Part shown: positions 1 through 7,023 of the stretch, piece by piece
Position numbering within the stretch: the first letter of the stretch is position 1
Layout: every line of letters begins with the position of its first letter
Source of the DNA: Microcaldota archaeon
GTDB lineage: Archaea > Micrarchaeota > Micrarchaeia > Anstonellales > VGKX01
DNA length: 9,423 nt
NCBI GenBank assembly: GCA_021823945.1
Contig: JAKALW010000026.1
Span: forward strand, 1 to 9,423
Direction: 5' to 3'
Program-made: the position numbers and the translations under genes
The notes under the pieces: model-generated
Databases searched by the model: none
What the model was told of the DNA's origin: nothing
Seen by the model: the letters and a program-made list of their open reading frames with translations, nothing else

Positions 1-1056
1 TTGTCGCCAGAGGAAGCGCTCTACCTTGCCGAGGCGAGAAACGCGCCCTGCGTCTCCATGTCAGGCAAGGCGCTTGGCATGCACGAGGCTTTCAAGGCAC
101 TGGAAACCCCAAGACTGGTCCCAAGGCATTACGCATACAAGGACTGGAAGGACAGGGGGCTCGTGGCAAAAGGCCCGAACGACATGTCGCCCCCGTATTC
201 CTCCGCAGGAGCTGCAAAGGAATACAGGAAGGGCAGGTTCGCGCTTGGAAAAATTCGCCTGTCCGGCCATTTCATGCCTGGCAGCCTGACAGTGATAGCC
301 GACGACACAAAGGCGGGCCTGGCGGCGTATGAGAAATTCTGGCTTGGGCAGTATGGCACTTACAAGGCGCACACGCGCGGAAGGCTCCTGAAATTGGACG
401 TTTTTGAGGCAATGCTGCTTTTGAAGAAAAAGTCGCTTAGGCTTGATAATGCCAGCGCGGCAAAGGTGCGCAAGGCCGCGCTTGCCGCGCACCTCGACTT
501 TGACAGGCTTTTCGAGGTATTCGAGGAATGGCGCAATTGCGGATACGTCGTCAAGACCGGGTTCAAGTTCGGCACGCATTTCAGGCTTTATTTCCCGGGC
601 GCAAGCCCGGTTGCGGGAAACGGCGGCTGGGTGCATTCAAGGCACGTGATACAGGTGTTCCCGCGCTCCTGCGAGATGCTGGTTTCCGAGTGGGCGCGGG
701 CAATCCGGCTCGCGCATTCTGTCAACAAGACCTTCATACTCGCGATACCTGGCAAGAAGGCGAAATCCAAAAAAAGCAGGTTCGAGCCTGATTTCCTCCT
801 TTACCACAGGGAAGGGCCGATTGCCCAGAACCCCAAGACCAGCGAGCCGAAATACCTTATGATGGCGATTTCCGAGGAGGAAAAGATAGGCGGCGAACTC
901 CTTTCCGAGGCGCTTGAGATGTGCAAGAAGACCGGGCTCAATCTCGCAATCGCAATAGTGGACAGGGAGACCTCGGTGACATACTACTTCGTGAAAAGCA
1001 TATCGCTTCCGAAAAGCAGGTTCGAGTATTACGAAATCGAATGGGGCCAGCCCTGA
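1..1056 (+). CDS. endA: tRNA-splicing endonuclease, three-unit (ARMAN-type) EndA, 5'-partial
   Basis: Cuts the exon-intron boundaries of precursor tRNAs at a bulge-helix-bulge fold. The frame is open from base 1. The TTG there sits inside a conserved EndA-like stretch (SPEEALYLAE), so the true start is upstream and probably about 40 residues are missing. Counting from base 1, residues 1-105 look like one degenerate EndA unit. A second unit begins at KFWLGQYGTYK (112-122) and carries the catalytic triad: Tyr197 (in FRLYFPG), His212 (in WVHSRH) and Lys243 (in AHSVNK). The His-to-Lys spacing of 31 matches known EndA enzymes. A further C-terminal unit (about 285-351) repeats the LAIAIVDRETSVTYY strand pattern without its own triad. 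Two-unit enzymes lack this extra unit; the alphaN-alpha-betaC order is the homodimeric form described in ARMAN/Micrarchaeota. The Tyr-His spacing of 15 is longer than the roughly 10-11 of other types. The gene ends with TGA and converges on the next gene. Confidence 0.88.
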   Translation: MSPEEALYLAEARNAPCVSMSGKALGMHEAFKALETPRLVPRHYAYKDWKDRGLVAKGPNDMSPPYSSAGAAKEYRKGRFALGKIRLSGHFMPGSLTVIADDTKAGLAAYEKFWLGQYGTYKAHTRGRLLKLDVFEAMLLLKKKSLRLDNASAAKVRKAALAAHLDFDRLFEVFEEWRNCGYVVKTGFKFGTHFRLYFPGASPVAGNGGWVHSRHVIQVFPRSCEMLVSEWARAIRLAHSVNKTFILAIPGKKAKSKKSRFEPDFLLYHREGPIAQNPKTSEPKYLMMAISEEEKIGGELLSEALEMCKKTGLNLAIAIVDRETSVTYYFVKSISLPKSRFEYYEIEWGQP

Positions 1057-1059
1057 AGC

Positions 1060-1084
1060 AAAAAGCCCGTCAGACTGGGGGCTT
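1060..1084 (-). terminator. Hairpin plus short T run, possible terminator of the hydrolase gene
   Basis: Read on the minus strand, AAGCCC (1084-1079) can pair with GGGCTT (1068-1063) around a 10-base loop, and T residues run from 1064 to 1060. It lies about 70 bases beyond the stop of the minus-strand hydrolase gene and directly after the endonuclease stop. The stem is only 6 bp, so the call is tentative. The rest of 1057-1153 is GC-rich with no gene that I can support. Confidence 0.35.
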
Positions 1085-1153
1085 GCGCACAGGGAACAGC
1101 CGCGCTGGCAGCCCCATGCGATTGACTGCCGCGGATAGGCGCCCCGCCCGTTT

Positions 1154-1717
1154 TCAGGAGCCGGGTTTCCCACTTTTCCCGAATTCCCGGATTATCTCAT
1201 CGGAATCCGCAATCCTCGCCTTGTACGCCATCTTGACGTATTCAATCCCCGACTTGTAATCCTCGTCCGTGAAGGATTCCACGCCGTCGCCAATGACCGT
1301 TATGCCATAGCCGCGGAAAAACGCGTCCGCGGAAGTGTGGCGCACGCATATGTGCGCGTGAAGCCCGCAAAGTACCACTTCCTCCACGCCAAGCCCGCGC
1401 AAAAGCCCGTCCATGTCGGTCTCGAAAAACCCGCTGTAGTTTCTTTTCGGGACAATGTAATCTCCCTTTTTCGGCGCAAGCTCGGGTATCACCTGCGCTG
1501 CCCGGGTGCCGGCAAGCGCGTGCTCCCCCCAGACCGAGAACTCGTGGTCCACACCCGGCAGGTGCGCGTCGTTTGAATAAATCACCGGGACACCCGCTTT
1601 CCGCGCTGCCACGAGGACCAGCCGTATGTTCGAGATTATCCTTTGCGCGCGCGGGCACGCGAGCTTCCCAGTTACAAAGTCATTGAGCATGTCAAGGACC
1701 AATACAGCCTTTTTCAC
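1154..1717 (-). CDS. Isochorismatase-family cysteine hydrolase
   Basis: A 187-residue cytoplasmic hydrolase of the isochorismatase/nicotinamidase superfamily, which cleaves amide or vinyl-ether bonds in small molecules. The usual triad is visible: Asp in the N-terminal AVLVLDMLNDF, Lys in VPKRNYSGFFETD, and the nucleophile Cys in LCGLHAHICVRHTSADA, followed by the family's GYGITVIGDGVESF strand. The length is normal for the family. The open frame extends upstream, but I chose the GTG at 1717 because GGTGA (1727-1723) stands 5 bases before it and the protein then begins MKKAVLVLDM, as family members do. The upstream residues look untranslated. The substrate cannot be told from sequence: nicotinamidase, isochorismatase and N-carbamoyl hydrolases share this core. 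Nothing nearby points to NAD or siderophore metabolism. Transcription is divergent from the surface-protein gene. Confidence 0.85.
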   Translation of the reverse strand: MKKAVLVLDMLNDFVTGKLACPRAQRIISNIRLVLVAARKAGVPVIYSNDAHLPGVDHEFSVWGEHALAGTRAAQVIPELAPKKGDYIVPKRNYSGFFETDMDGLLRGLGVEEVVLCGLHAHICVRHTSADAFFRGYGITVIGDGVESFTDEDYKSGIEYVKMAYKARIADSDEIIREFGKSGKPGS

Positions 1718-1722
1718 AAGAA

Positions 1723-1727
1723 TCACC
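1723..1727 (-). promoter_or_regulatory. Shine-Dalgarno site that fixes the GTG start of the hydrolase
   Basis: GGTGA on the minus strand, 5 bases before GTG 1717. It complements the archaeal 16S 3' end and favours this start over the ATG at 1747, which has no such site. Confidence 0.7.
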
Positions 1728-1801
1728 CTGCAATAAACTTGCACCATGGGCGCGCGGCAAATCCAACAAGATAAAAGAAGAAACCCGCTCCATGCTTGAT
1801 T

Positions 1802-1821
1802 TGAAAGATAAGCTATATAAG
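1802..1821 (+). promoter_or_regulatory. Archaeal promoter (BRE-like plus TATA box) for the surface-protein gene
   Basis: A purine-rich GAAAGATAAG element leads into CTATATAA (1813-1820). Transcription would begin about 25 bases downstream, near 1842, giving a leader of roughly 50 bases. That leader carries GGTGA (1880-1884) 6 bases before the ATG at 1891. The divergent region 1718-1801 must also hold the hydrolase promoter, but I see only a weak AT-rich patch there (around 1768-1780). Confidence 0.65.
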
Positions 1822-1890
1822 CAAAAAGAAACAAATGCAGGTAATAATCTACAAACAGGCGCCCCACATTACGCGCGCTGGTGAAACTAG

Positions 1891-3246
1891 ATGGCTGCCG
1901 CAAGATACCTGATAATAACCGCGATATTGATTGCCCTGGTTGCTGGCATTTCAAACGCATTTGTCCTGTCCGGCACAATAAGGAACGACCAGGGCGTGCG
2001 GCTCACGGGCACCATTGTGGAGCTCATGCAGTCGGGCGCCGTCATCTCGACAATCACAGCCGCGTCCGAGGGCAAGTACTCGTTCAACATAACCACGCCC
2101 GGGAATTACATGCTCAGGTTCACCCGCGACGGCTATCCCCAAACAGTCGCGATCGTCGATGTCAATTCTGACGTTGTCAGGGACTTTGTTATGTGGGAGA
2201 CCCAGCTCGCGTCCATTTACGGCCAGGTGGCATACGCTGACGGAGCGCCCGCAAAGGAGCTTTTCAACGAGAGCGTCAGGCTCATGCAAAACGGCGTTTT
2301 CGTGGTCGGCGCGAAGGGAAGCATCATAGCGCCTACGGGCACTTACATCATCACAAGCATTGCGCCGGGCACTTACACGCTAGTGCTTTCAAGCGACGCG
2401 CTCAGCTACGACAAAAAAAACATCACGCTTGTGGCAAGCAAGGCTGAGCAGATAAACATTATTGTCTCGGAAAAAAGCCAGGCAGGCTCAAACTCAAGCC
2501 AAAGCAACCAGACCGCGGAATCGTTCACACTGGTTGCGCCAAAAACGGCAACCGAGGGCAACCAGATAAAATTAGTCATATTCTCTTCAAGCGCAGGCGC
2601 GGTCAAGGGCGCGGTGGCGCTTGTTCGGGGCAACGGCGCAGAGACAACGCTTGACCCGACCAACAGCAATGGCGAGGCATACTTCACGCCCGCAGCCGCA
2701 GGCACGTACACATTCGCGTACATGGGCGCCACTACGAGCGTGAGCGTCGCAAAGCAGGAGGTAACGCCCGCACCGCCCCAGAACACAACGCCCGCGCAAG
2801 CAAACAACAGCACAGGGGGCATCCAGATTCCTCCCATAAGCCCTCCAAAGACAGTGCAGGAGCAGGCACTGTTCGGGTTTGGGGCGACTGCGGCCCTGGG
2901 CGGCACAATATTGCTCGTCCTCATTGTTGCCGGGGCTGCTTACTATGCCTACATGCAGAAAAAGAAATCCGAAGAAAAGCGGCTTGAGACTCCGCAGGAA
3001 ATCAGGCCCCACCCGGAACACCATGAACACGCGAAAAAGCCGCATGCCAGGCAGGAAAAAAGGAAAGGCAATGCCGACAGGGGCGTCCCGTCAGGCCTGA
3101 AAGACATAGTGGACATGGAAGCGCCGCAGGAGATATTCACGCCTGCAAAGAGGCAGGCGGGGAAAGTCGCGGCGGGGCTTCGGAAAAAGCCCCTTTCAAA
3201 ACAGAAGAAAAAAGCGGCAGACGGGAATTCGGAAAAAGAGGAATAG
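1891..3246 (+). CDS. Membrane-anchored surface protein with carboxypeptidase-regulatory/Ig-like domains
   Basis: A 451-residue exported protein. Residues 1-23 form a signal peptide (short basic start, hydrophobic LIITAILIALVAGI, small residues before the likely cut). Three beta-sandwich-like repeats follow: about 25-102, with the GKYSFNITTPGNYMLRFTRDGY pattern of carboxypeptidase-regulatory domains; 108-192, with TYIITSIAPGTYTLVL; and 212-288, with GEAYFTPAAAGTYTFAY. A Pro/Thr/Asn-rich linker (289-325) leads to one membrane helix (about 329-354) and a 97-residue tail rich in Lys and His that should face the cytoplasm. Seven or more N-X-S/T sequons (for example N66, N126, N177, N206, N298, N306) lie in the outer part, suggesting N-glycosylation. 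The ATG at 1891 is preceded by GGTGA at the right distance. The role is unknown; a cell-envelope adhesin, S-layer component or anchor is plausible. It ends 14 bases before the stop of a convergent gene. Confidence 0.82.
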   Translation: MAAARYLIITAILIALVAGISNAFVLSGTIRNDQGVRLTGTIVELMQSGAVISTITAASEGKYSFNITTPGNYMLRFTRDGYPQTVAIVDVNSDVVRDFVMWETQLASIYGQVAYADGAPAKELFNESVRLMQNGVFVVGAKGSIIAPTGTYIITSIAPGTYTLVLSSDALSYDKKNITLVASKAEQINIIVSEKSQAGSNSSQSNQTAESFTLVAPKTATEGNQIKLVIFSSSAGAVKGAVALVRGNGAETTLDPTNSNGEAYFTPAAAGTYTFAYMGATTSVSVAKQEVTPAPPQNTTPAQANNSTGGIQIPPISPPKTVQEQALFGFGATAALGGTILLVLIVAGAAYYAYMQKKKSEEKRLETPQEIRPHPEHHEHAKKPHARQEKRKGNADRGVPSGLKDIVDMEAPQEIFTPAKRQAGKVAAGLRKKPLSKQKKKAADGNSEKEE

Positions 3247-3260
3247 GCCGCTCGCGCCTG

Positions 3261-3959
3261 TCATGAATATATCTCGCTTGCTGAAATGAAGCCGCGGGCG
3301 AAATATATTGACAGGCAGCCCTCGAGCCTTGCAAGCATTACCAGGTCCTGGGTGACAAGCTCCACACCCGCGCGCAGCTCCTTTTCAGTGGCGCTTTCCA
3401 GGGCTTCGCCCGACTCTTTTGTCAACGGGTTTTTCAGGCCTGCAAGGTACCACGCTATTTTTTCCCTTGCCTGGGCAGCGCCTGTGCACGCCACGGAATA
3501 CTGCCTTGAATAAACAATAAGGGATTGCTTTCCCGACTTGACAAATATGCCCTTGGATTCCGAAATCAGCACGCCTTTTGAGAAATCATCCATGCCGGAG
3601 CCATGGATAATCACATAGGAAGACGGGTCGGACAGGCCCAACCTGGACACATATTTCTCAAGGTTGGCAATGCAAATCCTGAATTTCTCGGATTCGTCCA
3701 TTTTCTTGGACTTGCTTGAAAAAAGAGCTATCCTTGCGCGCTGTGCAGACCGCGTTGCGCCGCCGCATGCGAACGGGCAGCCAGGTTGTTTTTGCCTGAT
3801 GCCATCTGCAAGTTTGCCCCCGTATTTAGCAACCGGGAAGCCTGCTGTCTTCTGGTGGAATTTATTTGTGTGGGGCATGGCATATACCTGAAACTCCAAA
3901 AACCCGCATTTGCCGACCAGCAAACGGGCGGCATACAGGCTAAAGGTGAATTGCTGCAT
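3261..3959 (-). CDS. Hypothetical protein, unrecognised, N-terminus uncertain
   Basis: I do not recognise this protein. The full open frame is 232 residues. The part that looks most like a folded domain is 87-232: a soluble alpha/beta pattern starting MDESEKFRICIANLEKYV, then SYVIIHGSGMDDFSKGVLI, a GKQSLIVYSRQYSVACTG stretch, and two helices rich in Ala, Glu and Leu. Residues 28-86 are basic with Cys61 and Cys65 in CPFACGG, a single CxxxC pair without a partner pair. Three starts are possible: ATG 3959, which fits a leaderless transcript from the TATA-like sequence just upstream; ATG 3878 (residue 28) with a weak AGGT 8 bases before it; and ATG 3701 (residue 87), which has no visible ribosome site. 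I give the longest form because the promoter position favours it. There is no signal peptide and no convincing membrane helix. Confidence 0.6.
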   Translation of the reverse strand: MQQFTFSLYAARLLVGKCGFLEFQVYAMPHTNKFHQKTAGFPVAKYGGKLADGIRQKQPGCPFACGGATRSAQRARIALFSSKSKKMDESEKFRICIANLEKYVSRLGLSDPSSYVIIHGSGMDDFSKGVLISESKGIFVKSGKQSLIVYSRQYSVACTGAAQAREKIAWYLAGLKNPLTKESGEALESATEKELRAGVELVTQDLVMLARLEGCLSIYFARGFISASEIYS

Positions 3960-3976
3960 GATTAATTGCGCAAAAA

Positions 3977-3994
3977 AAGTTTATTAGGCTATAT
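3977..3994 (-). promoter_or_regulatory. TATA-like promoter for the hypothetical gene
   Basis: On the minus strand ATATAG (3994-3989) and CTAATAAAC (about 3987-3979) lie 20-35 bases before the ATG at 3959. An archaeal start point about 25 bases downstream would fall at 3958-3966, at or just before that ATG, consistent with a leaderless message. It separates this gene from the membrane-protein gene that ends at 4038. Confidence 0.45.
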
Positions 3995-4037
3995 GAGGAA
4001 AGGCGGCGCTGTGCCCACTGCCCGAGGGTGCTTGGGT

Positions 4038-5141
4038 TCAGAAGAGCAGGAAGAAAACAACGCAGAAGAGCGCTATGGTAAGGTTGTCGTCAAGTTTTAT
4101 GGGCAGGCTTTCCACGAATGCCACAAGCACAGCCCAGACAATCCCAAGCCAGCCGAAAAGCAGGACTGCCGGCAGGCAGCTGCCAAACATGGAAAACGAT
4201 CCTTCCCAGGTCTTCATGCGGTTGTGAGGCAGCCTGTTTTTGCCCTGCTTGCCGAAGAAAGTCGACAGTGAATCGCCAATTCCAAGCGCCACAAGCGACA
4301 CGATTGCGGCGGGGCCGTCAAGCGTGAGGAGTATCAGGCTTATGCCTCCGAGGAGCCAGACAAGCCCGAGGTCGTATTCGTGGAAATCACTTGTGCGCGC
4401 CCTGGAAAGCATGCGGAAAACCGAGGTCGTGAAGCCGAGCTTCACGCCCGAAATTATCAGCCCTAGCAGGGTTATGGCAAGCAGGAGCGCGGCGAAAAAT
4501 ATGTACCATGCCGCCTGCCTGCCCAGAAACACGAACACGAGGATTGCGAATACGCCTATGCACATGTGCAGGAACTGCCGGAGGTTTTCAGCCGCCGCGT
4601 GCGAGTAACTGTGCGAACCGCTTTTTGGAGCGTATAGCGAGCGGGACCGCTGCGTCAGCGCCCATGAAATGCCAAAGCACAGGACCGCAAGCGCAAGCCC
4701 GCCTGCGATGTCATAGGGCGTATGCACGCCAAGATAGAGCCTGCTGAAAGCCACGATAATTGCAAATGCCAAAAGCGGGAAGAAGGCGGCTGTGCCTATG
4801 AATGGCAGGGCAAGCGCGAAAGCAACCGCTGTATGGACGCTTGGAAATGAGAACTCGGCAGGGCACGGAACAAGGGAAATAACCGCTCCTGTCGCGCACG
4901 GGCGCGGTATGGCGAAATATTCCTTAGACGCGGCGGCAAGCAGGAATGCGAGGAGAAGCGCCATTGCGGACAATGCAGCGCGATTTGCTGTGCCCTTTCG
5001 CGAGGCGAGATAGAGCCACGCAACGAAAACAAGCGCGGCGAAAAACACGTACGAATGAATCAGAGAAAATAAGCCCAGCAATGGGTTTGTCACAAACAAG
5101 CTTATATCCACGATAAGTCCCACCCAGGGAATAATATCCAT
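4038..5141 (-). CDS. PAP2 phosphatase fused to a dolichol/phytol-kinase-like domain
   Basis: A 367-residue multi-pass membrane protein with two enzymatic halves. The N-terminal half has the full PAP2 signature: K73-x6-R80-P81 (KEYFAIPRP), P100-S-V-H103 (Val in place of the common Gly) and S133-R134-x5-H140-x3-D144 (SRLYLGVHTPYD). Family members remove phosphate from lipid phosphates or polyprenyl diphosphates at the membrane face. The C-terminal half (about 190-367) has several helices and the motif set of CTP-dependent dolichol/phytol kinases and CDP-diglyceride synthase-like proteins: GIGDSLSTFFGKQGK (287-301), KTWEGS (310-315) and ESLPIKLDDNL (344-354). I infer a polyprenol (pyro)phosphate phosphatase joined to a polyprenol kinase, acting in lipid-carrier recycling. 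The ATG at 5141 has no ribosome site and lies upstream of where the AT-rich TATA-like sequence would start transcription. GTG 5111, with GGTGG 8 bases before it, would give a 357-residue form. No frameshift lies between the halves. Confidence 0.82.
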   Translation of the reverse strand: MDIIPWVGLIVDISLFVTNPLLGLFSLIHSYVFFAALVFVAWLYLASRKGTANRAALSAMALLLAFLLAAASKEYFAIPRPCATGAVISLVPCPAEFSFPSVHTAVAFALALPFIGTAAFFPLLAFAIIVAFSRLYLGVHTPYDIAGGLALAVLCFGISWALTQRSRSLYAPKSGSHSYSHAAAENLRQFLHMCIGVFAILVFVFLGRQAAWYIFFAALLLAITLLGLIISGVKLGFTTSVFRMLSRARTSDFHEYDLGLVWLLGGISLILLTLDGPAAIVSLVALGIGDSLSTFFGKQGKNRLPHNRMKTWEGSFSMFGSCLPAVLLFGWLGIVWAVLVAFVESLPIKLDDNLTIALFCVVFFLLF

Positions 5142-5143
5142 CC

Positions 5144-5158
5144 AATATAATATATTCT
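5144..5158 (-). promoter_or_regulatory. TATA-like AT-rich box upstream of the PAP2-kinase gene
   Basis: On the minus strand GAATATATTATATTG is the only strong TATA-like sequence near this gene. A start point about 25 bases downstream (near 5126) would fall inside the longest likely reading frame and fit the GTG start at 5111 with its GGTGG site (5124-5120). The sequence is nearly symmetric, so it could also act toward the thermosome, though that gene has its own closer box. Confidence 0.45.
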
Positions 5159-5216
5159 TATCCCATGCCTTGGAAGGGAGCGCACACCGCACGCATATCC
5201 AGCCTGCGTGCAAAGG

Positions 5217-5224
5217 TATTTATT
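5217..5224 (+). promoter_or_regulatory. TATA box of the thermosome gene
   Basis: TATTTATT preceded by GCAAAGG, about 97 bases before the start codon. Transcription would begin near 5246, leaving a leader of about 67 bases. That leader contains a hairpin (5251-5280) and then the ribosome site GAGGT (5302-5306), 7 bases before ATG 5314. Confidence 0.55.
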
Positions 5225-5250
5225 CTTTTACCCGCATTAATATCCACCAC

Positions 5251-5280
5251 CAATGCAAGGCGCAATGTTTTGCGGCATTG
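5251..5280 (+). promoter_or_regulatory. Bulged hairpin in the thermosome mRNA leader
   Basis: CAATGC (5251-5256) pairs with GCATTG (5275-5280), and CGCAA (5261-5265) pairs with TTGCG (5270-5274) around a TGTT loop. Only the 4-base bulge AAGG (5257-5260) on the left side is unpaired, for 11 bp in all. It would form within a few bases of the predicted transcript 5' end and about 22 bases before the ribosome site. It could protect the message or act in regulation; the sequence shows only the pairing. Confidence 0.5.
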
Positions 5281-5313
5281 GCTGATTCTAACGAAAATAA
5301 AGAGGTAGAGAAT

Positions 5314-6969
5314 ATGTCGAAAAACCTAGAAGGGCAGCAGATATTGGTACTTCCCGAAGGCGCGACGCGCGTGCTTGGCAGGGATGCGCAGAGAACCAAC
5401 ATAGCGGTCGCATACGCGGTGGCAAACGCCATCAGGACGACTTTGGGGCCAAAGGGCATGGACAAGATGCTCGTCTCCGAGCTTGGCGACATTGTGATAA
5501 CTAACGACGGCGCTACGATACTCGAGGAAATGAACGTTGAGCACCCGGCTGCGAAAATCATGGTAGAAATCGCCAAGACCCAGGACAAGGAGGTCGGCGA
5601 CGGCACGACAACATCGGTCATGATTGCGGGAATGCTTTTGAAAAAGGCGGGCGACTTGCTCGATCAGAACATCCACGCGAGCACGATTGTGAAGGGCTAC
5701 AACCTCGCGGCGATAAAGTCAATCGCCATACTAGACACAATCGCGACAAAAGTCGACATAAAGGACACGAAGGTCCTTGAGGAGATTGCGGCTGTTTCAA
5801 TGGGCTCCAAGTCGGTTGGCATAGGCGACCAGAAAGACGTGCTCGCGAGGCTTGTTGTCAAGGCAGTCACGCAGGTGGCGGAACACAAGGACGGCAAATA
5901 CGTCATCGACCACGAGCTTGTGAAAATCGAGAAAAAGGCGGGCGGCGAAATAAACGACACAGCCGTCATCCAGGGAGTGCTCATAGACAAGGAAATCGTG
6001 CACCCCGGAATGCCAAAGTCATTGAAGAACCCGAAAGTGGCGCTCATCGATGCGGCGCTCGAGATTGAAAAGACCGAGGTGGACGCGAAGATAGAGATAA
6101 CGTCCCCGACGCAAATGCAGGAATTCCTCGCGCAGGAGGAAAAAATGTTGAAAGACATGGTGGAGAAAATCACATCGACGGGCGCGAACATAGTCTTCTG
6201 CCAGAAGGGCATCGACGACGTGGCGCAGCACTTCTTGTCAAAGAAGGGCGTCGCGGCAGTAAGGCGCGTCAAGAAGTCCGACATGGAGAAGCTCGCGCGC
6301 GCGACAGGCGCGAAAATAGCGACAACTCTTGACGACCTCACGGCAAAGGACCTGGGCGTCGCAGGCGACGTCGTGGAGAAGAAAATTGCTGGCGAATCCA
6401 TGGTGTTCGTCGAGAATTGCCCGAACGCCAAGTCGGCGACGATATTTGTCAGGGGCTCGACGGAGCACGTGGTGGCGGAGGCTGAGCGCGCGATAACGGA
6501 CGCGATTGGCGCGGTCTCATCCGCGATTGAGGACGGCAAATACGTCACTGGCGGCGGCTCGGCGGAAATCGAGATTGCCGCGAAGCTTGGTCAGTACGCC
6601 ACGGAAGTCGGCGGCAGGGAACAGCTTGCAATCCAGGCATTCGCTGAGGCGCTTGAAATAGTCCCGCGCACTCTTGCGGAATCCACGGGCTCGGACGCGA
6701 TAGACCTGCTTGTCAATTTGAGGACAAAGCACAAGAGCGCGGACGGCGTGCACTTCGGTGTGAACGTTTATACTGGCGCAATTGCGGACATGAAAAAGGA
6801 AGGCGTTTTTGAGCCTGCGAAGGTGAAGAAACAGGCCATACAGTCCGCGTCAGAGGCCGCAAGGATGCTGCTGCGGATTGACGACATGATATCCTCGAAG
6901 GGCAAGTCCGGCGGAGCTGGCGCAGGCGGCATGCCCCCGGGCGGCATGGGCGGAATGGGAGACTACTAA
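5314..6969 (+). CDS. thsA: Thermosome subunit (group II chaperonin)
   Basis: A 551-residue subunit of the double-ring ATP-dependent cytosolic protein-folding chamber related to eukaryotic CCT. The equatorial ATP-binding motifs are intact: LGPKGMD (44-50), NDGATIL (64-70) and GDGTTT (95-100, with the catalytic Asp). The apical domain lies roughly in the middle third. The [10 protein letters not shown] motif and the closing [19 protein letters not shown] and RIDDMI segments are as in the family. The C-terminus is the typical Gly/Met-rich tail ([14 protein letters not shown]) that projects into the chamber. The frame is open further upstream, but ATG 5314 follows GAGGT at 7 bases and matches the usual N-terminus. 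Length is normal. It is transcribed alone: a long T-rich end follows. The leader hairpin suggests possible control at RNA level. Whether it is the alpha or beta subunit cannot be told here; the symbol is generic. Confidence 0.97.
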   Translation: MSKNLEGQQILVLPEGATRVLGRDAQRTNIAVAYAVANAIRTTLGPKGMDKMLVSELGDIVITNDGATILEEMNVEHPAAKIMVEIAKTQDKEVGDGTTTSVMIAGMLLKKAGDLLDQNIHASTIVKGYNLAAIKSIAILDTIATKVDIKDTKVLEEIAAVSMGSKSVGIGDQKDVLARLVVKAVTQVAEHKDGKYVIDHELVKIEKKAGGEINDTAVIQGVLIDKEIVHPGMPKSLKNPKVALIDAALEIEKTEVDAKIEITSPTQMQEFLAQEEKMLKDMVEKITSTGANIVFCQKGIDDVAQHFLSKKGVAAVRRVKKSDMEKLARATGAKIATTLDDLTAKDLGVAGDVVEKKIAGESMVFVENCPNAKSATIFVRGSTEHVVAEAERAITDAIGAVSSAIEDGKYVTGGGSAEIEIAAKLGQYATEVGGREQLAIQAFAEALEIVPRTLAESTGSDAIDLLVNLRTKHKSADGVHFGVNVYTGAIADMKKEGVFEPAKVKKQAIQSASEAARMLLRIDDMISSKGKSGGAGAGGMPPGGMGGMGDY

Positions 6970-6976
6970 GCCTCCA

Positions 6977-7023
6977 TTTTTCCCCTTTTCTTCTTTTTTT
7001 TTACTTCTCCTTTTTCTTTTTTT
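6977..7023 (+). terminator. T-rich transcription termination region after the thermosome gene
   Basis: Beginning 8 bases after the TAA are T runs of 5 (6977-6981), 4 (6986-6989), 9 (6994-7002), 5 (7011-7015) and 7 (7017-7023), separated by C-rich spacers. Archaeal RNA polymerase stops on such tracts without a hairpin, and none is needed here. The remaining part up to 7137 holds no gene that I can support. Confidence 0.8.

Noticed and set aside
779..791. GGTTCGAGCC-like string resembling a tRNA T-loop.
   Set aside because: It lies inside the endonuclease coding region and no acceptor or anticodon arms can be folded around it.
637..1173. Minus-strand open frame of 178 codons across the endonuclease 3' end.
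   Set aside because: Antisense to the catalytic and C-terminal units of EndA and rich in Cys, Pro and Arg without a recognisable fold.
1718..1978. N-terminal extension of the hydrolase frame up to an ATG at 1978.
   Set aside because: It would cover both divergent promoters and the start of the surface protein; the GTG at 1717 has a clear GGTGA site and the family N-terminus.
3699..3878. Basic segment with TAG..AKYGGKL and CPFACGG recalls the zinc-ribbon ribosomal protein eL43 (or eL34).
   Set aside because: The second Cys pair is missing, spacing is several residues short and the resemblance is only to a few common residues; I could not restore a ribosomal protein in any frame.
5697..6548. 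Minus-strand open frame of 283 codons within the thermosome gene.
   Set aside because: Antisense shadow: Ser/Ala/Phe-rich composition with no motif, fully covered by a strongly conserved chaperonin.
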